DNA of 64,000 nt from Tetrahymena elliotti 4EA (GCA_000231825.2 JH720312.1:1146236-1210235); one strand, 5' to 3'. Numbered from the stretch's first letter, positions 37,934 to 51,201 are shown. Program-made: numbers and translations. The notes: generated by a model from the sequence alone, not told the origin.

Positions 37934-40900
37934 ATGAATACAGAGAGATACAAAATGAGCTATGAGGACTAATCTCAACAAAACAAGTACCGAAGCACTT
38001 CTGTTAATAAATAATCTTCTAAGAGATAGTTACTAAGTGTTCACCAAAAGAATAAATCTGTTTAGATTAGAGAAGGTCCAATCGATTAATATTTAGATTA
38101 AACTCAACATCAAAAATATAAATCTAAGGATTATAAGCTTGCAGAAAATTATAGAAATAATTTACCTTCAGCTTTAGTTAAAGCAAAAAAGAAAAATGAT
38201 GATTCTAATCTAAAAGAGAATAGTATAATAATAAAGCAGGGATTTGATTCTAAATTATGTTTGCCATAACTTACAGAAAAAATTAACAGATTTGATGATT
38301 TAGAATCAAGCAATATTGATGATAGTTTGATATTAACTCATAGAATTCCAAATAGCTAGAGGTTTAAGTCTATGTCTCCTGAGAGAGAAACATTGTATAA
38401 TATTTAAAATACTGAATAAAATTCTAGATATGTGAATTATGATAATGATCAAGAAAATCATAATCCAACATAGACTTAGAAAAAAGCAAGAAATTAAAGT
38501 GAATTTATCAATTTCTTAGATCAAGGAGATTCGAATGCTGAAAAAGCTTTAAAAAGCTAAAGTGTAATTCATGGGTAAAATCGATATCTTAACAAAAATT
38601 ATGGAGAAAATAATAAAATGAATCTAACAAAGAATAATATTTTAGAAAGATTCAAGTAAACTAGTACATAATAAATAAATACAGTTAATACTTAATAGAA
38701 TGATGAGAGAGAACATTTTCCTCTCAAAAGCTCATAGACTGTTGGCACTGACGAAGCTATTAAAAGAGAAAAAAGAGCAAAATCTCAATATGAGTAGCTT
38801 CCATAAAAGAGAGATGAATTGCCATTCAGTAAAAGAGGGTATTATTAAGAAGGTATGAATTACATTCCTGATAATAAATAAAGTGTGAATAATAAATATT
38901 CATTTTATTTTAAAAAGCAATAAAATGAAAATTAAATCTATTAAAATTATAATGTTAACTATCCTTTGGCTTCCCAGCTTAATTAAAATAAGCCTAAGAA
39001 AACAACCTATTTGCATAGATCATTTTAGAATAAACATTAAATTTAGTTAAAGTAGGAAAATAATACAAGATAGTAGATAACAAATTAATTACATGACTAA
39101 ATCATATCAAATAATAATTTATCTACTTCTGTGGATATCAATAAAAGTATGCTTAAAAATATCATCAATGCAACTTATACCAACTCATAATTTAATAAAA
39201 GTAAGATATTATCTCCTGATTAAAATTAATCTATTGAGCTAAATGCTAGTTTTGATATTTCTTTGTAGCTCAAGCAATCACCTTCGTCTCCACTAGCTTA
39301 ATCCCAAGTAAGGAGTTTAAGTAACAATAGATAGAGTCATAAGCATTTAAACGATATTTAAGCAATACAAAATAGCAAATAAGTATTAACAAAAAGCTCT
39401 CCTCGTTAGGCAAGCTCTTCGAATATTTCAAACCTGAGTTACAGCCTAAATAAATAGAATTTAAATACTTTTCATGATAATTAAACAAGCTAGGGTTATT
39501 CGTATTCATAAAACACAAATCATCAACAAATAAAATTCACAAAGTTGAACTTGAATTAAACAGTAAATGGATAACATTTTGATGATTAATCTTCTAAGCA
39601 TTCTTTTAGTTTACTAAGTGCAAGGTTATAACAATCACAAAATAATCAATCTTTTTCATCACCAAGATCAGTTACTACTACATCAAGTCACCATGAAAAA
39701 TTAATCTACAAACATATATAGCAACTCATTTTACAAAAAAATGGTATTTCTTCAACATAAAATTCACCAATTCAGAAAAACTTATAATCCTTGAATGTTG
39801 AATCTATTTTAAAAAGTAACGAAGACTGTAGTAGATTCTTAAGACATTATTTTAACAAGGTAGAAATGCTCTTTACTTCAATAGAGCGTAAAGATATGGA
39901 CCATATAATACTCTTAATAACAAATTTGCTAGATTTACTTGTTGAAATGAATGAAATTAATTTATTCTGCTAATTTGTACTATTTTTGGGGTACACAGCA
40001 AAAGATTTTAACCACATTGATAAAGCCATTTTCTTTTTTTAACAAGCAGACTAGCTTGCAAGTAAGAAAAATTATTTCTTTTTAATTAATTATCAAATTA
40101 TTTCCTTTAGATTTATTTAGGTAGTGGTAAATAAAGTCAGAATCACTAATTAAATTGGCTGAATGTGCAAAAGATATTAAATTATATGACAGTTCTATCT
40201 TAATTTTAAAAAAAGCTCTTCAATTTGTGTGGCTTACTAAGGATCATGATAGAGAGTTATCTATCTATGATAATTTGGGATTAAATTACTTTTATTTAGG
40301 AGATTTAGAAAATGCATTTTATTATCATGAAAAATATATGTAAGGTGAAACTGAAGCAGACTAAACAGCTACTAAACAATTATCAATGAAAAACATTGAA
40401 TTTTTTGAGATGAAGCAGTACAGAAAATAAAATAAATTCACAAAACTTGTTATGATAAATTTATCTCTTCCTATCAAAAACATATTTGATAGTAATGAGC
40501 AATCACCCATTATAAAACCAACTAGAAATAACAGATAAAACCAGAACTAAATATAATATTAACAAAATACTTCATTTAATGCTTTCTAAGATGAGTAAAA
40601 TAATATGCATGATAATCATCAAAATATGATAGATTTAATGAAATCATAATCTGGTTTCTTATTGGTTCCTCTTTGTGATTTTGATAAGCTAGTCACTTAT
40701 AAGTAATTCATTAATTTTTAACTATCTATCAAATGAAATATGATTACTTTATTTAAATAGGAACTGTGAAGGTAAAAAAATAATATAAAAGTTAGTTTCT
40801 AGCTCAGAATATGATTATATTGTTTAAGAGAGTAGAGGAAATAAAGAAGAATCTACCGATCAACCAAAGCTAAAATAAAACTCTTAAGATGTTGAATAAT

Positions 40901-41292
40901 TTTAGTAGGAAAAAAGTAAATAAATAAAAAAAATAACTCACAGAATGCAGCTTCCTGGAATTTTAGTAAAATAAAATCAAACTCTAAAAGGCGAAGAATT
41001 CAAATAAATGATGAGTAAAATGAAAGCTTCTAATTTGAATTTAGAAGAGAAAGTAAAAGAAATGATAAATGATAAAACTAGTTTATAATAAATTATGGAT
41101 AAAATAGAGAATAAATCCAAAAATAATAAATCTACATCACTTTAATAGTAAAAAGTTAATTTAAATCATCTAGGTGAAGAAACTTAAGCAAATAATAAGA
41201 AAAACCAAACAGATTCTTACTATCTTAAGAAAAGATATCTTTAAATTTTGAGTGAAATCATTGGTGAATATGTCTTTAAAAAAATATTTTGA
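37934..41292 (+). CDS. TPR-containing protein with long disordered Q/N/S-rich N-terminus
   Basis: Three exons: 37934-40061, 40111-40702, 40761-41292; 1083 residues. Introns 40062-40110 (GTAAGAAAA..CCTTTAG) and 40703-40760 (GTAATTC..AAATAG) keep the frame. Residues 1 to about 620 are low-complexity (Asn, Gln, Ser, Lys), with many glutamines encoded by TAA/TAG and no recognisable domain. From about residue 620 helical sequence begins (I-L-K-S-N-E-D-C-S-R-F-L-R-H-Y). TPR-like helix pairs follow, the clearest at about residues 758-786 (S-I-Y-D-N-L-G-L-N-Y-F-Y-L-G-D-L-E-N-A-F-Y-Y-H). The TPR consensus positions N-L-G, Y, G and A are all present. The C-terminal 250 residues are charged and again disordered. 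Such proteins are usually scaffolds, and the partner is unknown. The gene converges on the cyclic-nucleotide-binding protein gene. Confidence 0.75.
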
Positions 41293-41800
41293 GGCTCTAA
41301 AAGCTTTAAATAAAATATCTCTTTCATCTAAAAATCTTATTCTTAACTAAACAATAAATATTTTATTTTATTCTTAAAATTACTAATTTGTAAATAAATA
41401 AATATACTTGTATTTTAAAAAATATCTAAAAATTATTTGTTTTCAATATTTTTTAAAATCCAAATGTTATATTTTTTACAAAAATTGTTAACAAAATAAG
41501 TTAAAAATGAATTACTAAATTTAGAATATCTGGATGTATAATGGATGTATAAGATAAAATTAATAAAATTTAAAATAAATTAGAAATTGAAATTGTTTAA
41601 AAAATTTAACTAAAATAGAAAATGATAATTTATAGATTATTTTCTTAATATTTTTGCTAAAAAATATCAAACCTAAAAGTATCAGAATGTTCTTCGGTTA
41701 TTGAATTGATAATTATTTATTTTTTAATAAAATGCAAGAAGAATTTAGAATTTTTTATGTATAAAATGGGATAATTATTTGATTAAATTTAATTTTTGAA
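41293..41800. other. Convergent intergenic spacer
   Basis: About 500 bp between the TGA of the TPR gene and that of the minus-strand cNMP-binding gene. It is AT-rich and holds an 11-bp direct repeat (ggatgtataat, ggatgtataag) near 41532-41553. No gene was seen. Confidence 0.6.
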
Positions 41801-44800
41801 TCATTGAATATTTATATTGTTATTATATTTTACATTTTATGATTTTTAAAACTTTTTTGCTTTTACATTATCAGACTATGAGATGAAATTGTATTAATTA
41901 GAATCTTTGTTATTTTACTACTTTTCTATTTTCTCAAGAAGTAACTTGATATATAATCTAGAGTCTTAATTATTGAGTTAGGATTAAATTAAATTTTCTA
42001 ACTTTTGATCTTTCTTAGGACAAGCAATTTCTAATACATCATCTTTACATATCTGTTCATTCATCATAGTTGGTAGTTTCTTTTTTATTCTAACAAAATT
42101 ACTTTCCTCTAATAAGTGAGCATGTCCATCTTTAATAATTTTATTAATATTTTTTAAACCTTTTTTGGCTTAGTCAGCAAATTGAGAGTGAGGAAATATT
42201 TCATCAATTTTTAGCTATTTAAGAATGGGTATACTTTGATCTTCAGTTAAATTAAAAGGATTGAAATGCTGTTCTTTTTTATTGACTAGCTTTTCATCTA
42301 ATATTTTCTTCATTTTTCTTGCAATTTAATTTAAATAAAATTCATTTGTAATTACTATAGCTTCCCTCTTTTATTTATCTTCAGTAATTGTATCATTAAA
42401 TTTATAAAAGTGAAATTTCCTACTTAAATCAAATATATTATTTTTTTAGTTCTTTTCTTTTATCTTATCCTCTTCATATTCCTCTGTTAAGCAAGGACTC
42501 ATACTTCTTTAAGTTAATTAATTTAAATTATTTAATTGTCTTAAAGAATTTATTGGTATGTGTGAAATCGCAGAACGATTCTTTACTAGATTGCTTATCG
42601 AAAATCTTAATCTGGCAGATTCAGATCTTTCAGTTTTTGCATGGCTACTATTTCTTTCTGCTTAAGCAACTCCATCTTCTTCTGTCTGTTTTTAAATTCT
42701 TTATGATTAAATTTCGTTTATATCTAATTGCCTTAATTCAATAGAATTTCTTGGTAGTTTATTATTAGAAAATTATTTTGTTTAACTAAATCTTTTATTT
42801 TAGTTTGAGTTTTTACTGCCTGATTAGTTAGAGGATATTAATGATAATTTTTTTAAATGTTTTTCTTTTTAAGAAGTGTCTTGATGTTCTCCTACATCTA
42901 AAACTTACAATCTCGAAGAACTTCTATGAGATGCTAAACATTTCTGAGACTCTGGAGATACAGAGTCTCTTTAATTTTTGTTTTAAAAATACTAACTGCT
43001 TTCTGTTTTATTCATTTAGTGAGAAGATTAATACTGTTAAGGAACTTTGAGCTCACTCCCAACAAAGTATACAGAATCTATTTCTTTTTGGTGGTAATAT
43101 TAAGGATTATCCTATAAGCTTTAAAATATATTGTCCGCTGTTGAATTAGATTTGCCTACTCCTTTTAGCCTATCAATACTTTGAGATTTTGTGTTAAAAT
43201 CATATAGTTAAGGCATTATTGATGGCTCATCTTAACTTTAGTTTTCGTTTCCTATGAAATGATTTCTTGCTTTGCTCTTAATGTCTCTCATACTTTTGCT
43301 TAATTTATCAGAAGATAATTTATTTAAATGGTTTTATAACTTAAATGAGGACCGAGTTGATTTATTATTTTAGCTAAAATAATTTGATTCTTCATACCCA
43401 GTACTTTTAGAAAAAGAATCATCAGAAGTATTAATAAGGCACTTTTAAGATAAAAAATTGCTTTTGTTAAAATAGTTAAGAGCTTTTCTAGAACTAAGAT
43501 TTCCTGAATCACAACTTTGATCATTTAATAAGTTTGAAGATAATTCATTATGCTTTATTATCGGAGGAGGGTTATTATATGAATTAATATCAGAAGTTTT
43601 ATTGAAAGAAAACTTTGAATTCGGATCTTCACTGTAAGCATCAAAATAGATAAACTAAGTAGATTTCTTTTTTATTTCTTCTAGTTCTTATTTATCCAAT
43701 TTGTTAGACAAATCAAATTGACTCTAAATTTATTATGTTGTATTTTGTAATTGTGCTCTCCATTATAATTTTGTTTGCAGCATAGCTTTTTAATTTTTTC
43801 CAACCTATTCAAAATACTTCATAAAAACAGAAATTCGTATCCTATAGAGACTAACTTGAACACTCTTACAAACAGCTTGATATTTTCTTGTTTTCGATTC
43901 TATAAAATCCTCACCAAAAATTTCTCCTTTAGAAAGTACAGCAATATATCTGTAAGTTTCTGCTTTTTAAAAACTATCTCTATATTTCCTCCTGCATTTA
44001 GTAGAAAGTAAAGCCACTTTTTACTCCATTTCAATTTACTGTATCAATTTAGATGGATCTAATTATATTTCTTGTTAACTTTCTGTAATATTTATATTTT
44101 TTTACTTCAGTTCAACTTCACCGTCTTCAATGAAATACAAGTAATCATTCTGATCACCCTATTAAAATAATTAGAAATATACAATTAATTATATGTGAAC
44201 AATAAAATTTTAATAAACAGTTTATTTATCTATTGTTTGCTTTCTTGCTTATTAACTCACTTACTTAGTTAATAATTTACTTAATAAAGTTTTAATTATA
44301 CCAAGAAAGAAAGAAAAATTAAAATAGTTTACCTAATTATATATTATCTATGATCTACATATATTTATTTTATCACTGCTTCTAACAATACTTTCTACAA
44401 CAGTATCATCAAATTTAGAGAATAAATCATTCTTTTTAAACAAAGATATAACATAATAATGAGGATAGTAATAGTTTATCATTTTATAATCAAACTGCAT
44501 AAAAATTTCATTGAAATCTTTCAAGTCTAAAGATGCCAGATGTACTGTAGTTTTTGAAAAAATACTTGAAGTTCTATTACATCTATACCTCAAAGCTTAA
44601 TCTCCTATGTGAGTTGGCCCTTCAATTTAATTAACAATTTTGTAATTCGGATTTTTATACAGTATATAATCTTCTGCTTTAACAAAGCAATAAATATCAG
44701 TAGAACCTAGCTACTGAGCTTGGTTAATTTTTTCTTTTACTCTTATTTCAACATCCTTATCTTTAGTAGCACTAGGTACCAAAACCCAAGCAGATCCCTT

Positions 44801-45199
44801 CATCATTATGTACATTTTTCTAGGACTCTCCCCATAGGATATTATTTCCTAGTATGGATTGAAGTAGAAATATTATAGACGCATGCAAAGTTTATCAAAT
44901 CTTTATTCTTCATCTAAAAATGGTTTGTAGAACTAGTATAAAGAAGTCTTTTTAATTGCTTACTAGATTAATTTTAATTCCCTTTGACTACGTTTATTGG
45001 GGTCTTTGTTTAAAATTTATATTGCAATTGATAAATCATCATCATCTGCAAAGCTAAATTCCTCATTAATAGGTTCTTCTTATTCAAGATGATAACTAAA
45101 ACCAGATATCTAATTATATTGCGATTTGAACCCCAAAAATGCAGACACTGGAGTTTGCAGCTTGGATGTCCTCGGAGACATGACTGGCATTAGCTCCAT
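41801..45199 (-). CDS. Protein with two cyclic-nucleotide-binding-like domains
   Basis: Exons 45199-44333 and 44158-41801, intron 44159-44332 (GTAAAC..TTAATAG), 1074 residues. ATG 45199 is the first of three in-frame starts. Residues about 105-230 form a first cNMP-binding-like domain: F-N-P-Y-Q-E-I-I-S-Y-G-E-S-P-R-K-M-Y-I-M-M-K-G, then H-I-G-D-Q-A-L-R-Y-R-C-N-R-T-S-S. Residues about 255-420 form a second: K-K-N-D-L-F-S-K-F-D, then I-I-Y-N-Q-G-D-Q-N-D-Y-L-Y-F-I-E-D-G-E-V. After an insertion of about 60 residues come S-K-G-E-I-F-G-E-D and the end of the barrel. The intron falls exactly between Q and G-D of the second domain. The canonical phosphate-binding cassette Arg is recognisable only in the first domain (N-R-T-S-S), so ligand binding is uncertain. 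The C-terminal 600 residues are Q/K/S-rich. There is no kinase domain or membrane helix. It is probably a ciliate-type cNMP sensor or scaffold. Confidence 0.75.
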
Positions 45200-46632
45200 G
45201 TTATTTTTAGGTTGAGAATTTTAATTTTTTTTGTCACATATCTAATCTGATATTTTAATTCTTAAAATTTACTTCATTAATAGAATAATTAATAAACAAA
45301 TGAATGAAATTTTATTATAGATTTTTTTAAAAAAATTTAGTAAGCTTTTTTATTTAACAAATCATAATTAATATTAATATTTGCTATATGCAAATATAAA
45401 CCACAATATGTAATTACTATTATTTTTTAATTTTCATGAGTACATAATTTTACTTTGAATTCAGGATGTCAATTAATTATTTGATTAAAATGTAATTTTA
45501 ATTCTTTCAAAAATAGATTTAATTATTTTGACTATTGCAGAAATGATAAATTTATTTTCAAAAATTATCTAGTATATTTATTTTTTCTTCATTCATCTTT
45601 TCAAATTTTACCTAATTCTTTCATTGCTTTACTCTTATTCTCGAAATAACTACGAAGACTATTTGATAAAAAGAAAACATTTTTAATCATCGAAATAATA
45701 CCTAAAAAAATTTAACACTAAATTTAGGATTTTTTTAACTGAAGTTAAAATAGATATAAATATTTTGTGTATTTTTTTAGAATTATTGGTAAAATTTAAA
45801 ATCTAAATATTAATTTATTTGTTTATAATCATAATATCGATTACTGTTTTGAAAACTTTGTTTTTGTTCTAAAAAATCATTTTTATCTAAAAATTCACTT
45901 AAAAATATTTTGGCTTTTTTCATCATTTATCCATTATTAATAAAAATTTTTATTTGGGATATGATTTTATCAAAACAAAAAATTAATATTTTAGTTATCT
46001 CAATCTTAAATCATAGTGATTTTTTTATAGAATATTGATAAAATTAGTATTAAAATTTAAAAACCTGTTCAAAGGTTATTAATAATTTGATAAAATTTAA
46101 TTCCTTCTAAGATTTTAAAGAAATAAAACTTTATATTAAAATAGTAATTATTATTAATATTATTTTAAATTATTGAAATATGAAATCATTCTTATCATAT
46201 GATCTTCAATATAAACTAATTTTAAAATATGCTAGATAATATCTATAATTTTAACTTTATTGTTTAATAAATATTAAGATTTTAGTGATTTATGTATTGG
46301 TTTGTAGAATCATTTCATATTTGTGGATATAACTTTCCATCCTTTCAAAAAAAAGCTGACCTAAAAGTTTTAATACATTTAAATAAGAATAATGAAGAAT
46401 AAAATGATTTATAGAAAGAAATTAAAATGATTAGGTCATTGGTTGATTTTGTAAAATTAAAGTGAAAATCTACAAAAGAATAGATAAAAATATATTGTTT
46501 TTGATTAAGTTAAAGTATATTTGCATACAAAAAAGAAAAATTAATATTAAAATTAATAATAATTTATTTTGTAAAGAATTTTCAATAATCAAAAAAAGAA
46601 AAATAAACATATTAGCAAGTTTATAAGAAAAA
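45200..46632. other. Divergent intergenic spacer
   Basis: 1.4 kb of AT-rich sequence upstream of both the minus-strand cNMP-binding gene and the plus-strand eIF3j gene; both promoters must lie here. No coding frame or repeat was found. Confidence 0.6.
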
Positions 46633-47349
46633 ATGGGTGACTGGGAAGACGACTGGGAAAACGCTGAAGTTAAAATCGAGCAAGCTTAAAACGAATTTGC
46701 CAAGGAAGATGCTGTTGATACCTTAGCTCTTGAAAAGAAAGCCAAGGAAGAAGCAAAACAAAAGGCTGAAGAAGAAGCCAGAAAGAAAAAGGAAGAAGAA
46801 GAAGCCAAAGCTGCAAAAAATAAAAAGAAGGGTCCTTAAAAAATTGTTTACACTGATTAATTTAACATGCCAGATAATTCTAAAAAGTTGACCTAACTTA
46901 AAGAAGAAAAGCGTAAGAAACTAGAAATTAACGATATGTTTGATGGTGCCAACCATGAATTCAATGAACATCTTTAAAACATTGAATTATAAGAGGCTGA
47001 AGATTTTGAAATTTTAGGTTAACTTCTCGGAAATAAATTATGTGATCCTGATTACCTCAATATTCATATTGAAGACTTCTACAAGAATCTCTTGGAAAGC
47101 ACTTATGAAAAGCTTACTTCAAAAGAACTTTAAGAAATATTAAGCAAGGTCACTGTTCTTTTATAATAAAAGCAAAGAGAAGAAAAAGGTAATGCTAAAA
47201 CTAACAGTAAAAAGGGTAAAGGTCCCAACATTGGTGCTAAAAATGTTGCCAAATACAAATAAAAGGGATCTGAAAGCGAATCTGGTGATGATGAAGATGA
47301 TGATAATTATAACTACAAGGCTAACTTCAATGAAGATGATTTCATATGA
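46633..47349 (+). CDS. EIF3J: Eukaryotic translation initiation factor 3 subunit J-like (eIF3j/HCR1)
   Basis: Single exon, 238 residues, ATG at 46633 and TGA at 47347-47349. The N-terminus MGDWEDDWENAEVKIEQ is the acidic, Trp-containing start typical of eIF3j. It is followed by a Lys/Glu/Ala-rich helix (K-A-K-E-E-A-K-Q-K-A-E-E-E-A-R-K-K-K). A central F-E-I-L-G-Q-L-L-G and I-H-I-E-D-F-Y-K-N-L-L segment corresponds to the conserved helical core. The tail, K-K-G-K-G-P-N-I-G-A-K-N-V-A-K-Y-K then an acidic run ending N-E-D-D-F-I, matches the family pattern (KKG..GGG.K..L..D-Y-x-D-F). eIF3j binds the 40S decoding centre and aids eIF3 recruitment. C- and G-rich codon choice suggests high expression. 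Assignment is by motif only, and a basic coiled-coil protein of similar composition cannot be fully excluded. Confidence 0.75.
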
Positions 47350-48731
47350 TTAAATAAACAAACAATATTATTATTATTATTAAGTAAAAGATATAAATTA
47401 GTATTTATTCAGATGTATATAGTTAGTTAAATATGCAGTCTTAGGTCAATATAGAATTTGTTTTAACTCAAATCATTCTCACATTTATTCTTTAGCTTCA
47501 ACCTTTAGCACTTTATATATCCATTTAATTCTAAATTTAAAATGTGTTTCAATTTTTATCACCATTTATCATTATCTTATTTAATTAATATCTTTCCTAA
47601 ATTTTAAGTCTTCACTAAAATTTATACCTTAATCAAAGCCAAATATATTTTTACCTTATATATATCAATAATTATTTTTCCCTTAAAAACCGACCATTTA
47701 ATTATCTTAGAATTATTTTATACTTCAAATTAAGTTAAAAAATCATTTCTTACATTCTAGATTAACTTTAATTTTACATTAATCTATCATTTTTTAGGAA
47801 GTATTTAGAAATTATTTTGTTGAGTGAATATTATTTTTAAGCATAAAAGTTTAAAGTTGTCAATCAACCAAGCAATAATTTATTTAAATTAATAAGATTT
47901 GTGAGAGTTTATCAAATATTTCAAAATAAATAATTTATTTTTGTTAGAAATCTTCAACATAATTCTCATAAATATTTTCATAACTTTTATTCAACATTTA
48001 AGCAACAGACAACAAAAATTCTACCAATTATTCTATTTTTCTTCATTTATGATCATAATAAATCAGAAACATATGAACACTTTATTGATTCTTATTAGAT
48101 AACAAATATAAAGAATGTTATCTATTTAATATAAAAATAAATGTTTATTTGATCTAGAAAATGTTACTTAAATAGTGAAATATTGTTTATCTTCTCTATA
48201 TATTCATAAATTTCAACAAATTCTAATGTAAATAGGGAATACAATAAAAAAAAGCAAGATGAATAACTTTAAAATAATTTTAGATTCAAGATTGGTGCTT
48301 AAGACTATGTTTTTTTAACATATTCCATTATTTTTAATAAAATTTTAATCTTTCTTTGATTTAATTTGAAACATTTTTTTAGCAAATCAATAAAGAGAGA
48401 AAACAAATCTTTTAAGTTTTAAATTTTTTTCATATGAATTATTAAGGGAATTAATCAAATAAATTGAGTGTAGAATGTAATGTAATGAAGATATTTGATT
48501 TAATAATTAGACATTAAATTTTTTTAAATATGATGCAATATAAATTCATCAAAATATTTAAAAGATAGTTTTTAAAAAATAAAAAATTTGTAAATAGATT
48601 ATTAACGCAGCCAATAAAAATAATAAAAGCAGTAGGATTTAGTTAATACACAATATTAAATACTATTTCAAGTAGCAATTTTAATTGTTTATAGAAGATA
48701 AAATAAAGTTTAGATATTTATTTGAGGTATT
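47350..48731. other. 1.4-kb AT-rich spacer
   Basis: Contains the 3' flank of eIF3j and upstream sequence of the STIMATE-like gene. An in-frame TGA nine bases before ATG 48732 fixes the start of the next gene. Nothing else was seen. Confidence 0.6.
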
Positions 48732-50249
48732 ATGGAATATAGCTGGGTATTACAGAGATATAAGGAAATGAATCCTGACCCTATAAAAGTTGAGCATTAG
48801 CAATGCAATTTAGTTGGTGGAAGTGGTTTAATAGTTTAAATGATATTAGGATTTCTTTCTTTCACAGTATTAGTTTATAAAAGAACATAAGAAAAACCTT
48901 AGCGTCCCTTTAAGATTTGGCTTTTAGATAGCTCTAAATAAGTATTAAGCTCTCTTTTTGCCCATTTAGCAAATATGATATTTTCAATTATTTTGACTAC
49001 TTCAGAAGAGGGAGAATCAATTCCTAAACCAAATTTACTGTCTAATTATGCATTATATATTTATGGATATTATCAAAAAATAAAATTGGATAATAACTTA
49101 AATTTCGTCTCTTTAGATGAATAAAATGATCCATGCAATTATTATTTTGTAACTGTTGTTATTGATACTTCTTGTGGAGTCTTTTTAGCATGTTTTTTAC
49201 TTGTTTAGTTAGATAGTTTACTCAAAAGGAAAGGATGCGAAAATCTTCGTACTGGAAATTATTACAAAGAAACTAAAGTTTTTAAAAAAAGGACAATAGT
49301 TGATGAAGATTAAAACATTATGAATATACCTATGGAAGATGTTAATTATATTGAAATTGATTATTTGACATGGCTCATTCAATTAGCTATCTGGCTTACT
49401 TTAACCTTTATTTCTAAAATGATTTTATTTTTTGTATAGGCTTTATTTAAAAACCCTCTTGGCTTAGCCAGCTACTATCTCCTTTATTGGCTTAATAGTA
49501 TGCCAGTTGTTAAACTAGTATTTGTTATGATCATTATTCCTACCATAATGAATGGGATGTAATTCTGGATATAAGATAATGTTCTCAAGAAAAAGAGCTA
49601 TGCAGCAGATACTGAAGATATTGAAGAGGATGACCAAGATAATGAAGATATAATAATCAAAAAGAACTACTATGTAAGTGAATTATATGCAAATGAAGAG
49701 TAATACTCCACATAAATGTAAAGACATATAGAAAGAAGAGACTCAAAATTAATTTAAAATACTTTAAATGTTTAATAACCATCTATTGATTCTATATCAT
49801 AACTTCATAATGTCAGCTTTACAAAAAATTATCACGAAAATAAGAGAAAAGATTCATTTAGTGGAATAGGATCAGAATTAGTATAAAACAATCATCATTT
49901 ATTTTAAAAACTAGAATCTAATTAAGTTATTGAAGGAGATTTAAGTTCCTTAAACAAAGGATTTATTTAATCAACAATAAACACTCCAATTAATAGCGAA
50001 ATGGCTGAAATAACTCCAAATGCCTTCAATTAAAATAATCCTACCAATAATAAATATTCTAAGTTTAAAGATATACAACTTGACCGTTCCCCAACAACAG
50101 AATCTCTAGGAAAAGATATATAACCTAACAGTTTGTTCAAATTTTAATCTTAATAAAAATCTAATTAAATATTAGAAGAATTAAGTTAATTATCATAAAC
50201 TCCTTAAAAAAATACCAGCATTTCATTTTAATAAAAAAAACCTAAATGA
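48732..50249 (+). CDS. STIMATE / TMEM110-family multi-pass membrane protein
   Basis: Single exon, 505 residues, bounded by an upstream in-frame TGA (48723-48725) and TGA at 50247-50249; the whole frame was read. The STIMATE/TMEM110 (yeast YPL162C) signature is present in order. These are C-N-L-V-G-G-S-G-L-I-V-Q (about 25), QRPFKIWLLDSSKQ then L-F-A-H-L-A-N (about 58-80), D-P-C-N-Y-Y-F-V-T-V-V-I-D-T-S-C-G (about 133-149), and N-L-R-T-G-N-Y-Y. The last are an E-x-D-Y-L-T-W-L-I-Q helix and KLVFVMIIIPTIMNGMQFW followed by Q-D-N. Relative to the human protein there is an insertion of about 50 residues before D-P-C and a long Ser/Gln/Asn-rich C-terminal tail (about 300-505). Human STIMATE is an ER protein that promotes STIM1 activation at ER-plasma-membrane contacts, and the yeast relative is vacuolar. 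The conserved Gln of S-K-Q is encoded by TAA (48939-48941). Confidence 0.9.
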
Positions 50250-51201
50250 AATTCTTTTTCACTTTGTTTTTTTCATTTTCAATTTTCAATTTTTGTATTT
50301 TCATTTGAAATATTTTTGATTGTGTGACAATATTAATATAATTTTATTATCCATTATTTTTTATTTATTTTATTCTATAATGCATTATGCAATTTTCATA
50401 ATTTCAAAATCATAAGAATATATTTTTCTGAAAATATTTTATAACCAGAAATAGTAATTATCTCTATTTCTTTTATTTAAAACAAATGATTTTAATAAAA
50501 TTTCAAAGGATAAATAAAAAATTTTATTTTTTTTTATAAATTTTTTAATTAAATCAAGGAATATTTTTTCTATTTATTAAAGAAATGTTAAAAAGATAAG
50601 ATGATTCTAAAGAAAAAAAAGAAAACAAAAGATCATTTTGAAATATTTTTATTTTTTTTAATCTCAAAATTAAACTTTTTAATAGTTTTTAATAAAATAT
50701 TTTTTTGATATCTCTTATTCTTGAATTAAAAAAATTTTGATTTTCTTACAAAATAAATAAAGTTTTTATTTATAAAAATTAAATGATACATTGGTAAGAT
50801 TTTTGAAAGAACAATTAAGCATAAAGAATATTTCAGATTAGTTGGTACATTAAAATAATCTGTAAAATTTTAAGGAGATAAAGTTTTTAATATTTTATTG
50901 CACTTGATAAATATGTTTATGGCTATTTTTATAATATTAAATTATTTTTAAATGGAAATGAACTCATTTTTATAAAATAAAATACTAACATTGAAATTAT
51001 TTAAAATTTAGTATTTTTTTATCAAAAATAGTATTTAATAATAAATTCTTGATTATTTATTAATTTAAATGTTAAACAAGAAAATATATGTGCTTTTAAT
51101 TTAAACAAAAGATTTATATATTAATTAATTGATAAAACTTAATCAACAAATTAAGTAAAATATTAGACCAATATTTATATCTATTAATATCAGAAAACAC
51201 A
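50250..51201. other. AT-rich intergenic spacer
   Basis: About 950 bp with long A/T homopolymers and no coding frame, repeat or RNA that I can recognise. It is presumably the 3' flank of the STIMATE-like gene and the promoter of the next gene. Confidence 0.6.

Noticed and set aside
42553..44011. Plus-strand open frames within the cNMP-binding gene
   Set aside because: Antisense shadows. The minus strand reads through without TGA and carries the recognisable domains.
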